Made by a program: the position numbers and the translations under genes. A stretch of DNA of 64,000 nt, taken from assembly GCA_902362595.1 (NCBI GenBank), contig CABIXF010000001.1, positions 1 to 64,000 of the forward strand, read 5' to 3'. Origin of the DNA: Bacteroidaceae bacterium (GTDB taxonomy: Bacteria; Bacteroidota; Bacteroidia; Bacteroidales; Bacteroidaceae). Below, one piece after another: positions 44,792 to 53,627 of the stretch (its first letter is position 1; each line of letters begins with the position of its first letter). The notes beneath the pieces were generated by a model. That model saw only the letters and a list, made by a program, of their open reading frames with translations. It made no database searches and was not told the DNA's origin.

Positions 44792-45942
44792 GCTTCGGTG
44801 GCTTTCAGATAATTGATAGCCGGGTTGGCATACATTTGCAGGATACACCGACGGAGGAAAGCTTCGTCCTTATTGGGCAACTGAATCAAATCCAGTTTCT
44901 GTTGCAGATAAGTTTCGAAACGTTGCTTTTCTTCCAGTGTATATTTACCGGCGAAGGTATCGGTGTCGTTCAACAAATCACAGGCTACGTAGTTTCCCGG
45001 ATACATCCGGTAGCTGCGATGGATGTGCCGATCGATCAGCGTAGCCAAGCGGTTGAAGATTTCCGTCTTAGGTAGTCCCCGCAGCGTTTCCAGTTCCTCG
45101 TTGAGGCACGGAGCCGTTTGGAAATGTACGCGTCCCTTGTAACCGAAAATACCTGTCTGCATGTTGGTCAGGTCATCGGCCTGGCTTTTCTTGAAATTCT
45201 CCGAGTCCCGTTTCTGCTGCATTTCCTTTGCCTTCAAGAAGTCACACGGGTCATACTCGTACGACAGGGCCACAGGCACGAGGTTTAGTTCTTTCAGTCG
45301 ATCTACGATGTCGCCTTCTCCTCCCATGGCCAGCATTTTCAACACACTTTCCTGGGTACGGTCGTTGGAGTCCTTGGCTCTTCCTTCACGCTGGGCAATC
45401 CACACGTTTTCCTTTTTCTGGGTCACGGCAAAATGGATGTAGCGCGACATGCGGGCCGACGATTCCAGCATCTGCCGCATGCTTAGGGTACGTTGCACGA
45501 TGAAGGCCTTGTTCACCCGGACCAGTTTCTTGATCCACGGATAAATCAGCAGGTTGTCGCCGATGGCAATTTCCACGGTATTGGGAAAACCGTTATCCAG
45601 CAGGCCGACAGATAGAAATCCCGGGTCGAGCACGATATCCCGATGATTGGAGATAAACGTATAACTCTTCTGTTTGTCGGGCAGGGAAGAGGCATCCAGG
45701 TCGAATCCGTCGCTATACTGCTGCATGATATCGTGGAGCAGTTTGTGAAAGAAAGCTTTCTGCACGTCCAGATTGGTCTTGCACTGACGTAGCTGTGCTG
45801 CAATCATCTCCATGGGGACACCCGGCATAACGGACTGAATAACAGTCTGAAAATCCTTGTCGGCCAGCAGCTCCTCACAGATTTGCGGTAACTCTTCAGG
45901 GGTGTACGGACGAATGTCGTTAAATTCAGCAGGTATGTTCAT
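44788..45942 (-). CDS. PlsC-like glycerophospholipid acyltransferase
   Basis: The 384-residue protein has an acyltransferase motif I variant ISNHRDIVLD (compare NHxxxxD) and a later WIAQREGRAKD segment (motif III-like). It is longer than PlsC and has an N-terminal helical region of about 90 residues. It probably transfers an acyl chain to a lysophosphatidic-acid or other lipid acceptor at the inner membrane. The gene follows ddl by 36 bases and overlaps the NigD-like gene by 4. Confidence 0.8.
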   Translation of the reverse strand: MNIPAEFNDIRPYTPEELPQICEELLADKDFQTVIQSVMPGVPMEMIAAQLRQCKTNLDVQKAFFHKLLHDIMQQYSDGFDLDASSLPDKQKSYTFISNHRDIVLDPGFLSVGLLDNGFPNTVEIAIGDNLLIYPWIKKLVRVNKAFIVQRTLSMRQMLESSARMSRYIHFAVTQKKENVWIAQREGRAKDSNDRTQESVLKMLAMGGEGDIVDRLKELNLVPVALSYEYDPCDFLKAKEMQQKRDSENFKKSQADDLTNMQTGIFGYKGRVHFQTAPCLNEELETLRGLPKTEIFNRLATLIDRHIHRSYRMYPGNYVACDLLNDTDTFAGKYTLEEKQRFETYLQQKLDLIQLPNKDEAFLRRCILQMYANPAINYLKATEA

Positions 45943-45978
45943 GATTTTGAATGTCTTGTTCTTTCCAAAGATACAAAA

Positions 45979-46956
45979 TTAATTGAAATGGTCTTCAATA
46001 ATGTCGGTCATTACGTCTTTTATATCCAGTCCGGCTGCACGCACTTGTTGGGGAATGAAACTGGTAGCCGTCATGCCCGGAGTGGTATTGATTTCGAGCA
46101 TGTTGATTTTCTCACCTTCCGTGATGATGTAATCCACGCGGACGATACCCTTGCAACCCAGGATGTCATAGATGGCGGAAGTGAGCTGCTGTACGCGGCT
46201 GGTTAGTTCCGGACTGAGGCGTGCCGGGGTGATTTCTGTCACTTCTCCTTTGTATTTGGCGTTGTAGTCAAAGAATTCATTCTTGCTGACTACTTCGGTA
46301 ATCGGGAAGACTACAGAGCTCTTCTTCGTCTTGTAGCATCCGTTGGCCAGTTCGATCCCGTCCATAAAGGCCTCAATCATCACATCGTCCGATTCCTTGA
46401 AGGCTTCTTGCAAGGCCGGTTGGATTTGCTCTTTGGTTTTTACCTTAGTCACTCCGAAGCTGGAACCGCTGGCATTGGGCTTGATGAAGCAAGGCAGGCC
46501 GATTTTGCTGATGACCTCCTCGTCGCTGATACCGTGGCGTTTGTTCACCAGCATGGATTCAGCTACTCGTACGCCGAAACCTTTCAGATACTGGTTCAGG
46601 GTGAACTTACTGAACGTCATGGCCGATACCAGCACGTCGCAGGTAGAGTAAGGGATGCCGATCAGTTCGAAATACCCCTGCAGGATACCGTTTTCTCCCG
46701 GTGTTCCGTGAATGGTAATATAGGCAAAGTCGGGGATGATTTTCTTTCCGTGGTCCATAAAGCTGAAGTCGTTCTTGTCCACCTTGGCACGGCTTCCGTC
46801 GGAAAGGATGGCTTCCCAGTGTGCTTTGGTCAGTTCCACAATATAAAGGGTATATTTTTCCTGGTCGATAAAAGAGTAGATACCCTCTGCACTTTTCATG
46901 GAGACTTCGTGTTCGGAAGAGTCTCCTCCTGCTACAATCGCAATTGTACGTTTCAT
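45979..46956 (-). CDS. ddl: D-alanine--D-alanine ligase
   Basis: Ddl joins two D-alanines for the peptidoglycan stem. The 325-residue ATP-grasp protein shows IAIVAGGDSSEHEVSMKSA near the start, the substrate loop IHGTPGENGILQGYFELIGI, LPCFIKPNASGSSFGVTKV and the metal end MLEINTTPGMTATSFIPQQ. It lies 2 bases after the RluD gene and belongs to the PASTA-rluD-ddl run that is common in this phylum. Confidence 0.97.
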   Translation of the reverse strand: MKRTIAIVAGGDSSEHEVSMKSAEGIYSFIDQEKYTLYIVELTKAHWEAILSDGSRAKVDKNDFSFMDHGKKIIPDFAYITIHGTPGENGILQGYFELIGIPYSTCDVLVSAMTFSKFTLNQYLKGFGVRVAESMLVNKRHGISDEEVISKIGLPCFIKPNASGSSFGVTKVKTKEQIQPALQEAFKESDDVMIEAFMDGIELANGCYKTKKSSVVFPITEVVSKNEFFDYNAKYKGEVTEITPARLSPELTSRVQQLTSAIYDILGCKGIVRVDYIITEGEKINMLEINTTPGMTATSFIPQQVRAAGLDIKDVMTDIIEDHFN

Positions 46957-46958
46957 AA

Positions 46959-48029
46959 TTATTCTCTGTTACTGATATATGTTCTCCATCGTTCCAGCAG
47001 ACAGGTCATGTCTTCAGGCAGTTCGGAAGTGAAAAACATTTCCTCTCCCGTGCGGGGATGTACAAACCCCAGTGTCTTGGCATGCAAGGCCTGACGGGGA
47101 CAGATTTCGAAACAGTTGTTTACAAATTGTTTGTATTTGCTGAAATGAGTTCCTTTCAAGATTTCATGACCGCCATAGCGTTCGTCGTTGAACAGCGTGT
47201 GCCCGATATATTTCATGTGTACGCGAATCTGATGGGTGCGTCCGGTCTCAAGCACACATTTCACCAGCGTGACGTAGCCCAGCCGTTCCAGCACCTGATA
47301 GTGAGTGACGGCATGTTTTCCCTGAGTCGGGTCGGCCATGACGGCCATCTGCATCCGGTCGCGCGGGTTGCGTCCAATGTTGCCCACGATGGTGCCTTCA
47401 TCCTGTTCCACGATGCCCCACACCAAGGCATTGTATTCACGCTTGGTGGTTTTGTGGTAGAACTGTAATCCCAGGCTGGTTTTGGCGTCCGGTGTCTTGG
47501 CTACGACGAGCAAGCCTGACGTATCCTTGTCGATGCGGTGCACCAGTCCCACTTGCGGGTCGTTCGGATTATAGGTCGGCACGTCGCGCAGATGCCAGGC
47601 GATGGCATTAACCAAGGTGCCGTGGTAATTGCCGCAGCCCGGATGCACCACCAATCCTGCTGGTTTGTTCACTACCATCAGGTCGTCGTCTTCATACACG
47701 ATGTCCAAGGGAATATCTTCCGGAATGATGTCGTTCTCGTAGCGCGGACGGTCCATCATCACGGTCAGTACATCCAGCGGCTTTACTTTGTAACTGCTCT
47801 TCACCGGTTTTCCGTTGGCCATGACAAAACCGTTGTCGGCCGCTGTTTGAATACGGTTGCGTGACGCATTGACGATGCGTTCGAATAAATATTTGTCGAT
47901 GCGGACAGGAGCCTGTCCTTTGTCTACCACCGTACGGAAATGTTCGTACAGTTCCGGTTCGCCTCCAATCGGCTCAATGTCGTCTGGCGTTTCGTCTTCC
48001 AGTTCGTAATCAATCAAATCTTCTGCCAT
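46959..48029 (-). CDS. rluD: RluD-family 23S rRNA pseudouridine synthase
   Basis: The 356-residue protein has an N-terminal S4 domain (VRIDKYLFERIVNASRNRIQ) and the catalytic RluA-family motif HRIDKDTSGLLVVAK with the active Asp. It should modify uridines in helix 69 of 23S rRNA if it is a true RluD; the RluA family cannot be split by eye with certainty. The gene starts 15 bases after the PASTA gene and ends 2 bases before ddl. Confidence 0.92.
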   Translation of the reverse strand: MAEDLIDYELEDETPDDIEPIGGEPELYEHFRTVVDKGQAPVRIDKYLFERIVNASRNRIQTAADNGFVMANGKPVKSSYKVKPLDVLTVMMDRPRYENDIIPEDIPLDIVYEDDDLMVVNKPAGLVVHPGCGNYHGTLVNAIAWHLRDVPTYNPNDPQVGLVHRIDKDTSGLLVVAKTPDAKTSLGLQFYHKTTKREYNALVWGIVEQDEGTIVGNIGRNPRDRMQMAVMADPTQGKHAVTHYQVLERLGYVTLVKCVLETGRTHQIRVHMKYIGHTLFNDERYGGHEILKGTHFSKYKQFVNNCFEICPRQALHAKTLGFVHPRTGEEMFFTSELPEDMTCLLERWRTYISNRE

Positions 48030-48044
48030 TTTTAATTAGGGAGG

Positions 48045-48695
48045 TTAGAACCAAGAGTCATCCACCTCAGCCTCGCTGCTTTCAGATGCTCCTTCACTTA
48101 TCATTACTTGTGTAGAATCCATGGCCAGTGAATCGCGGATGGCCGTGTTGCCCACGCACAAGGTCAGTATGGCCTCGTGTGGAATCTTGTCGCCGCTCAT
48201 CAGGCTTCTGCCTCGGTATTTGATGCCGTAAATCCAGTCTTGTTCTCCTGAAACGTATTCTGGTTCCGTCAACCGGAAGCCCATGGCTTTCAGTTTGGCT
48301 TCCGCCTGTCGGAGGGAACTGTTGTCAATCAGGTCGGGCAACTTCACCAAGGGCACCTTCGAAGTGGTGACGGTCAAGTAAATCGTACGACCTTCCTTTA
48401 CACGGGCTCCTCCTGCCGGGTTCTGGTCCAGTATCATGCCGTCGGGAAGTCCTTTCACATAGCTGGAATCCACCACCAGTCCCTCTAACTTTTGGTTATG
48501 AAGTGCCAGTTGGGCTTCTGCCAGTGACTTGTTCTTGACATTGGGTACCACATAGGCTTCTCCGTGGTGTGTATAGTGGTCAAGCCAGAGCAGGGTGCCC
48601 CAGCATGCACCGATAACGACCACAATCATGGCTATCAGGTTCAGCCAGAAAAAACGGTTCTGTTTGAATGAAAAGAATTCTTTCAGGGTTATCAT
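48045..48695 (-). CDS. PASTA-domain membrane protein
   Basis: The 216-residue protein has one membrane helix at about residues 15-38 and PASTA repeats outside (VVPNVKNKSLAEAQLALHNQ, VVDSSYVKGLPDGMILDQNP, LVKLPDLIDNSSLRQAEAKL). PASTA domains bind peptidoglycan fragments in kinases and penicillin-binding proteins; here there is no kinase or transpeptidase. It precedes rluD and ddl, which fits a role in the cell wall. A minus-strand -7 element TATCTTTG is at 48728-48721. Confidence 0.92.
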   Translation of the reverse strand: MITLKEFFSFKQNRFFWLNLIAMIVVVIGACWGTLLWLDHYTHHGEAYVVPNVKNKSLAEAQLALHNQKLEGLVVDSSYVKGLPDGMILDQNPAGGARVKEGRTIYLTVTTSKVPLVKLPDLIDNSSLRQAEAKLKAMGFRLTEPEYVSGEQDWIYGIKYRGRSLMSGDKIPHEAILTLCVGNTAIRDSLAMDSTQVMISEGASESSEAEVDDSWF

Positions 48696-48941
48696 GTTAC
48701 GTCAAAGTCTATAATTGGGACAAAGATATAACATTTTGTTGGAATACGGGGGAGTAATCGGTGAAACCTATGTCTTTTTAACATGAAAACAGGCACTTGC
48801 CATAGAAAGGGTACGGGTGAAGGGCGTGAAAGATGTGGAGAGAAAATGCATGAGGAAGGAGGGCTTTTTCTTAATGCCTTTTAAAGCGGAGGTTGAAGTT
48901 CTTAATCTATGTTATAAAACATGTGTAAACGCACACAATAC

Positions 48942-48971
48942 TTGCATAATCTCAGAAAGTCCGTACCTTTG
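48942..48971 (+). promoter_or_regulatory. Strong promoter of the candidate small RNA
   Basis: TTG at 48942-48944, a 19-base spacer and TACCTTTG at 48964-48971 give an exact match to the Bacteroidales promoter. It faces the GH53 gene on the other strand. Confidence 0.8.
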
Positions 48972-48977
48972 CATCGT

Positions 48978-49041
48978 GTTTTTCATAGTATTAGATTTAA
49001 GGTTAACAAAGGTTGGAGTTCAGCGGAACTCCTTTTTTTTT
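48978..49041 (+). ncRNA. Candidate small RNA antisense to the GH53 3' end
   Basis: From the inferred start near 48978 the transcript runs about 64 bases to a strong terminator hairpin (49015-49021 with 49026-49032, 4-base loop) followed by nine T. The leader has the sequence CATAGTATTAGATTTAAGG and contains no ORF of use. The unit lies within the last codons of the GH53 gene on the opposite strand, so it could act on that mRNA or be a free-standing RNA. Boundaries are by pattern only. Confidence 0.6.
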
Positions 49042-50056
49042 GGAATGCTTTCATAATACACGTAGGATGTCCATCTTCGGTAAAGGCCCCAAGCGCATAA
49101 GTAGAAGGTTTGCATTCCGGTTCCCAATAGAATACCCCCTTGCAATATCCTTGGGTATTGTTTTGGGCTTCAGACAGGATGCGCCGGAGCAGTTTCTCTC
49201 CTTCTTCTGGTTGGGCCGATTCCATACCTGTTTCCACAATCATGACATCGCAGTTATATTTTTTGCCGACTCGCCGAATGTTTTCCATACATCCGTTGAT
49301 AGCTTCGTCTGCGTTTGCTACTTTTTTGTATAAGACAGACCAGTAGGGGTAAAGCGACATGCCAATCATATCCCATTTCCCTCCGTATTGTTTCAAGCCA
49401 TCGAAAATATAGTTATACAGGTTGTTGTCGAAACCGTTATCCAGATGTACGATGACAGTAGCTTCTGGAAAAATGGATTTTACAGCGTCGTATCCCGCTG
49501 TGGTGAGACCTGCGTATTGGGCCATCTGCGTACTGGCCCGGCCCATTTCCCATAAAAAGCCATCGCTGGTTTCATTGCCTACCTGTACCCATTTGGGAGT
49601 GATGTTGTGATTTTTCAGCAGTTGAAGTACTTCTTTGGTATGGGCAGCCAAGGCTTTTTTCATTTCCTCATACGACAAGCCTTTCCACGCTTGAGGTACA
49701 TTTTGTTTGCCTGGGTCGGCCCACCAGTCGCTGTAATGGAAGTCTACCATCAACTCCATGTGGTTGGCCTTTACCCGCTTGGCCAGTTCCAGCATGTCTT
49801 CTTTGCTGCTCCATTTGTTTTTGGGGTTGACCCAGACACGCAACCGAATGGCGTTCATCCCCAGTTTTTTCATGAGTGAAGTACATTCTTGTTCATTGCC
49901 TTGGAAGTCATAGAAATGATGTCCTTCTGCTTCCAACTCTGTCGTCCAACTGATATCAGCTCCTTTGTAGAAAGTGGAAGTAGCAGTAGCTGTCTGTCCG
50001 TACAAGTGAATTATATTTCCCCATAAGAGGAGCATAAGTATGTTTCTTATTTTCAT
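48983..50056 (-). CDS. GH53 endo-beta-1,4-galactanase, periplasmic form
   Basis: The 357-residue protein has a signal peptide ending LYGQ (about residue 21) with no lipobox, then a GH53 TIM barrel with acid/base Glu162 in QVGNETSDG and nucleophile Glu275 in MIVETGM. It cleaves beta-1,4-galactan side chains of pectin. The catalytic domain ends at HPTCIMKAF, where its GH53 neighbour stops; here the reading frame continues about 20 residues through the antisense of the small-RNA terminator and ends near its promoter. It is the last gene of the galactan locus. Confidence 0.93.
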   Translation of the reverse strand: MKIRNILMLLLWGNIIHLYGQTATATSTFYKGADISWTTELEAEGHHFYDFQGNEQECTSLMKKLGMNAIRLRVWVNPKNKWSSKEDMLELAKRVKANHMELMVDFHYSDWWADPGKQNVPQAWKGLSYEEMKKALAAHTKEVLQLLKNHNITPKWVQVGNETSDGFLWEMGRASTQMAQYAGLTTAGYDAVKSIFPEATVIVHLDNGFDNNLYNYIFDGLKQYGGKWDMIGMSLYPYWSVLYKKVANADEAINGCMENIRRVGKKYNCDVMIVETGMESAQPEEGEKLLRRILSEAQNNTQGYCKGVFYWEPECKPSTYALGAFTEDGHPTCIMKAFQKKRSSAELQPLLTLNLIL

Positions 50057-50062
50057 GGCTAA

Positions 50063-52504
50063 TTATTTTTTTTGTACAGTGATAGATATCTTTCCACTTT
50101 TCAGGCCTTTTCCGTGTACCGACAGTTCAATTTGTCCAGGTTGCTCTCCTGATTCCAGAATGACGGTCAACATTCCTCCAAAGGCATGCATCTGAGGGAG
50201 ATGAAAAGCATCCAGACAAGTGGGGTCTCCATTGGCTGAGGCTAGGAATCTTCCGGCTCCTTTTACCTTGAACTGGAGGAGACGGTTGTCGTTCGGACAT
50301 AAATTTCCTTCTTTGTCTACCACCCGGAGTGTGACATAAGTCAAGTCTTTTCCATCCGCGTTTAATGTGGACCGAGATGCGGATAATTCAATGTGATGCG
50401 CTTTCCCTGCAGTATGTATTGTTTTTTCTGCTACTGCCTTCCCAGATTCGTTGTAAGCAACCACTTTGACTTCTCCAGGCTCATAGATGGCATGAGGCCA
50501 CATCAAACGGAAACGGTTCTCCGGAGTTTCTCCGTGTTTGGTCTGTTTGCCGAAACTTTTCCCGTTTATGAATAACTCGGCAGAAGGATAGCTGGTGTAT
50601 ACAAACACAGGCACTTCGGTTCCTTCATGTCCTTCCCAGTTCCAATGGGGGAGAATATGTAAGGTCTCCGCGTTTTTGTTCCATACACTGCGATACAGAT
50701 AATAGCGGTCTTTGGGAATAGATGCCAGGTCGATGATGCCGAACATGGAACTGTGGTTGGGCCATGCGTCAGTATCATACGGACTAGGTTCTCCCAGGTA
50801 ATCAAATCCGGTCCATACAAATTGTCCCAGTGTCCAGTCGTGGTCTTCTGCCAGTGCCAGGTCAATATCGGGAATATTGGACCATGCACAATATTCCAAG
50901 TCGTAAGAAGAAGATTGATGGTCTTCATAGAGAGCATCGGCCTTGCGTACGGCCGGTAATTTGTAGACACCTCTGGAACTGACGGTGGAGGAGGTTTCGG
51001 AACCCAGTATCAGGTTCTGCGGAAGACGGTCGTAGGCTTCTTGATAGCGATGGGCACGGTAGTTCAATCCCGGGATGTCAATCATGGCGGCGAATCCGTT
51101 GTCCAGCACACAGCTCACTTGGTCCATTCCGCAGGTGACCGGCCGGGTAGGATCTTCTCTGTGGCATATATCCTGCAGGAACTTAGCCACCTGATACCCC
51201 TCAGGACTACATTGGGTGGGGACTTCGTTACCGATGCTCCACATGATCACGCTGGGATTGTTGCGGTAGTGCCGGAGCATATTGACCATGTCTTTTTCGG
51301 CCCATTCTTGGAAATAGCGGTGATAGCCGTTTTCACATTTGGCTATATCCCATTCGTCAAAAGGTTCAATCATCATCATGAAACCCATTTCATCGCACAG
51401 TTCCACCAGTTCCGGAGCAGGCATGTTATGGGCAGTCCGGATAGCGTCGCATCCCATATCCTTCAGGAGTGAAAGCTGGTGGCGGAGAGCTGATTTGTTG
51501 ACTGCAGCTCCCAAGGGGCCCAGGTCATGATGATTGCATACTCCTTGAAACTTCCGGTGCTGTCCGTTCAGGTAAAAACCTTTATCGGCCACAAACTCGA
51601 TGGAACGGATACCGAAGCGGGTTGTATAGGTATCCGTCAGTTTCCCTTCACAATAGATTTTGGATACGGCCTGATACAATGCCGGAGATTCAGGCGACCA
51701 TAAAGACGGATTTGATACAAGGAAATTTTGTGTGAAAGGCTGCCCGTGGTTGATGTAGCCTTTATTTTCCTTGGATGCGACCACTTTCCCTTCCGGAGAA
51801 AGAATGTCTGTAACTACGGTCAGTTCTTTTGTGCCGGCTCCTTCAATCTGAGTGCGCAAGCATACAGAGGCAAAATCTTTGCCTACGTGGGGAGTCGTAA
51901 TCTGCGTACCCCAAACAGGCACATGTATCTTGTCGGTGGATAGGACGTGCACGTTCCGGTACAGTCCGGCTCCCGGATACCAGCGTGAAGACTGGGGCTT
52001 GTTCTCCAGTCTTACGGCCAGCATGTTTTCCTTACCGTCTGCATAGACCACATCGGTCACATCACAGTAAAATGAGTTGTAACCGTAAGGCCAGAAGCAG
52101 ACTTCTTTTCCATTGACATATACACGTGCTTCACTCATAGCCCCGTCGAAGACCAAGGTGGTATGCTTTCCTTGGGGAGTCTTGAATGTGGTCCGATACC
52201 AGCCGGTTCCCACATAAGGCAGCCCTCCGGTACGTCCGGTTTTTACGGAAGCTTCCGTCTCCAGGTTTTGTGTGACAGCTACGCGCTGCAGGTCATTGTT
52301 TCGGTCGAACGGTCCGTAAATAGCCCAGTCATGAGGTACTCTGACCTTCTCCCATTGGGTATCGTTGAATGTAGCCGATTGTGCATCGGCTACATCTCCT
52401 TTCATAAACTTCCAGTTCTTTTCCAACGTTTGTTCGCTACGTTGTCCGTAAGCCGATAGGAACGTCAGGAAGCATAAGCTGAAAGATAATAAGCTGTTCT
52501 TCAT
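50063..52504 (-). CDS. GH2 beta-galactosidase of the galactan locus, exported
   Basis: The 813-residue protein starts at MKNSLLSFSLCF with a signal peptide ending AYGQ. Its GH2 layout is a sugar-binding domain, an immunoglobulin-like domain and a TIM barrel with acid/base Glu in SIGNEVPTQ and nucleophile Glu in ILGSETSST. DUF4982-like and Ig-like domains follow. It should take galactose from galacto-oligosaccharides released by the GH53 enzymes. The frame is open to 52702, but that would add 66 low-complexity residues and overlap the GH53 gene, so I use 52504. Confidence 0.93.
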   Translation of the reverse strand: MKNSLLSFSLCFLTFLSAYGQRSEQTLEKNWKFMKGDVADAQSATFNDTQWEKVRVPHDWAIYGPFDRNNDLQRVAVTQNLETEASVKTGRTGGLPYVGTGWYRTTFKTPQGKHTTLVFDGAMSEARVYVNGKEVCFWPYGYNSFYCDVTDVVYADGKENMLAVRLENKPQSSRWYPGAGLYRNVHVLSTDKIHVPVWGTQITTPHVGKDFASVCLRTQIEGAGTKELTVVTDILSPEGKVVASKENKGYINHGQPFTQNFLVSNPSLWSPESPALYQAVSKIYCEGKLTDTYTTRFGIRSIEFVADKGFYLNGQHRKFQGVCNHHDLGPLGAAVNKSALRHQLSLLKDMGCDAIRTAHNMPAPELVELCDEMGFMMMIEPFDEWDIAKCENGYHRYFQEWAEKDMVNMLRHYRNNPSVIMWSIGNEVPTQCSPEGYQVAKFLQDICHREDPTRPVTCGMDQVSCVLDNGFAAMIDIPGLNYRAHRYQEAYDRLPQNLILGSETSSTVSSRGVYKLPAVRKADALYEDHQSSSYDLEYCAWSNIPDIDLALAEDHDWTLGQFVWTGFDYLGEPSPYDTDAWPNHSSMFGIIDLASIPKDRYYLYRSVWNKNAETLHILPHWNWEGHEGTEVPVFVYTSYPSAELFINGKSFGKQTKHGETPENRFRLMWPHAIYEPGEVKVVAYNESGKAVAEKTIHTAGKAHHIELSASRSTLNADGKDLTYVTLRVVDKEGNLCPNDNRLLQFKVKGAGRFLASANGDPTCLDAFHLPQMHAFGGMLTVILESGEQPGQIELSVHGKGLKSGKISITVQKK

Positions 52505-52523
52505 ATATTTATGGTTTTGTGAA

Positions 52524-53597
52524 TCAATCTCTTTTGAATGCATTGAATGAACTGGTGGGACGACCTTCATCGGTGAACATACCTTTGTGGTAACCTTCCC
52601 ATCCTCCATAGCATTGAGGTTCCCAGGCAAAGACTCCCAGGCATCCTTCCACTTCTTTTGCTTTGGTGATGAAGTCTGTGTAGAACGCTTCGGCTTCTGC
52701 ATAGTTCCAGTTGATACCGATTTCGCACATCATGACTTTTTTGTGATAACGTTCCACCAAATTTTTCATGTTGGCGATACAGTCGTTGTTCATAGTTCTC
52801 CAGTCTTTTTTGGTATCATCGTCTCCATCAGGTTCCGGATACAATGACATTCCGATTACATCCCATTTAGCTCCATCATTCTGCAATCCGTCGAACAGCC
52901 AGATATACCGGTTGGGATTGTTGCCTTCATCGATGTGAATGATGGTCAATGCGTCGGGATAGACACTTTTGGTTGCCTCATATCCGGCATTGATGAGCTC
53001 TGCAAAATTGCGAGTGTTTCCGCTGGAAGCTTTTCCGTCATCCCACAGCATGCCGGTACGCGTTTCATTGCCTATTTGTACCCATTCTACGTCGATGTTC
53101 AGCTCCTTGAGGGCATTGAGCACTTCAGTCGTATGGCTTGCCACGGCTGCTTTCAATTCTTCGAAGTTGTATCCGGCCCATGCGGCAGGCTTCTCCTGAT
53201 GGGCTGGGTCTGCCCAAGTGTCACTGTAATGGAAGTCAATCATCAGCCGGTAGCCTAAGTTCTTGGCACGCCAGGCTTTTATCAATACATCGTCTTTATT
53301 GCACCAGCCGTCGGTAGGGTTTACCCATACGCGCAGGCGAATGGCATTCATGCCGAGTGTGCGGAGCAACTCCATACATTCGTGTGATTTTCCGTTTGCA
53401 TCGTAAAACTTGCGCCCGAAACTTTCCATCTCGGTAAGCCAGCTTACATCTGCTCCACGGGCAAATCCAGTCATATCATAGGTCTCTGTCTGTTCCTCTG
53501 TGTCAGGGAAGGTGGGGGTATCATTGTCTGTGCAGGAAACAAAGGAAGTTCCTACGAACAGCATCAGGCCAATCCACCAGTTTTTTATTGTTTTCAT
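52524..53597 (-). CDS. GH53 endo-beta-1,4-galactanase, surface lipoprotein form
   Basis: The 357-residue protein has a lipobox (SFVSC, Cys22) and then TDNDTPTF, acidic residues that fit a Bacteroidetes surface export signal. The GH53 barrel has acid/base Glu178 in QIGNETRTG and nucleophile Glu292 in MCEIGIN. It would cut galactan at the cell surface before SusCD import. It is one of two GH53 genes in the locus and is 30 bases after the SusE/F-like gene. Confidence 0.95.
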   Translation of the reverse strand: MKTIKNWWIGLMLFVGTSFVSCTDNDTPTFPDTEEQTETYDMTGFARGADVSWLTEMESFGRKFYDANGKSHECMELLRTLGMNAIRLRVWVNPTDGWCNKDDVLIKAWRAKNLGYRLMIDFHYSDTWADPAHQEKPAAWAGYNFEELKAAVASHTTEVLNALKELNIDVEWVQIGNETRTGMLWDDGKASSGNTRNFAELINAGYEATKSVYPDALTIIHIDEGNNPNRYIWLFDGLQNDGAKWDVIGMSLYPEPDGDDDTKKDWRTMNNDCIANMKNLVERYHKKVMMCEIGINWNYAEAEAFYTDFITKAKEVEGCLGVFAWEPQCYGGWEGYHKGMFTDEGRPTSSFNAFKRD

Positions 53598-53627
53598 AAA
53601 GGTTTATTCTTTTAGGGTTGATAGTAA

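Noticed and set aside
52505..52702. 66-residue N-terminal extension of the GH2 gene
   Set aside because: It is low-complexity, lies over the end of the GH53 gene, and puts the signal peptide in the middle of the protein.
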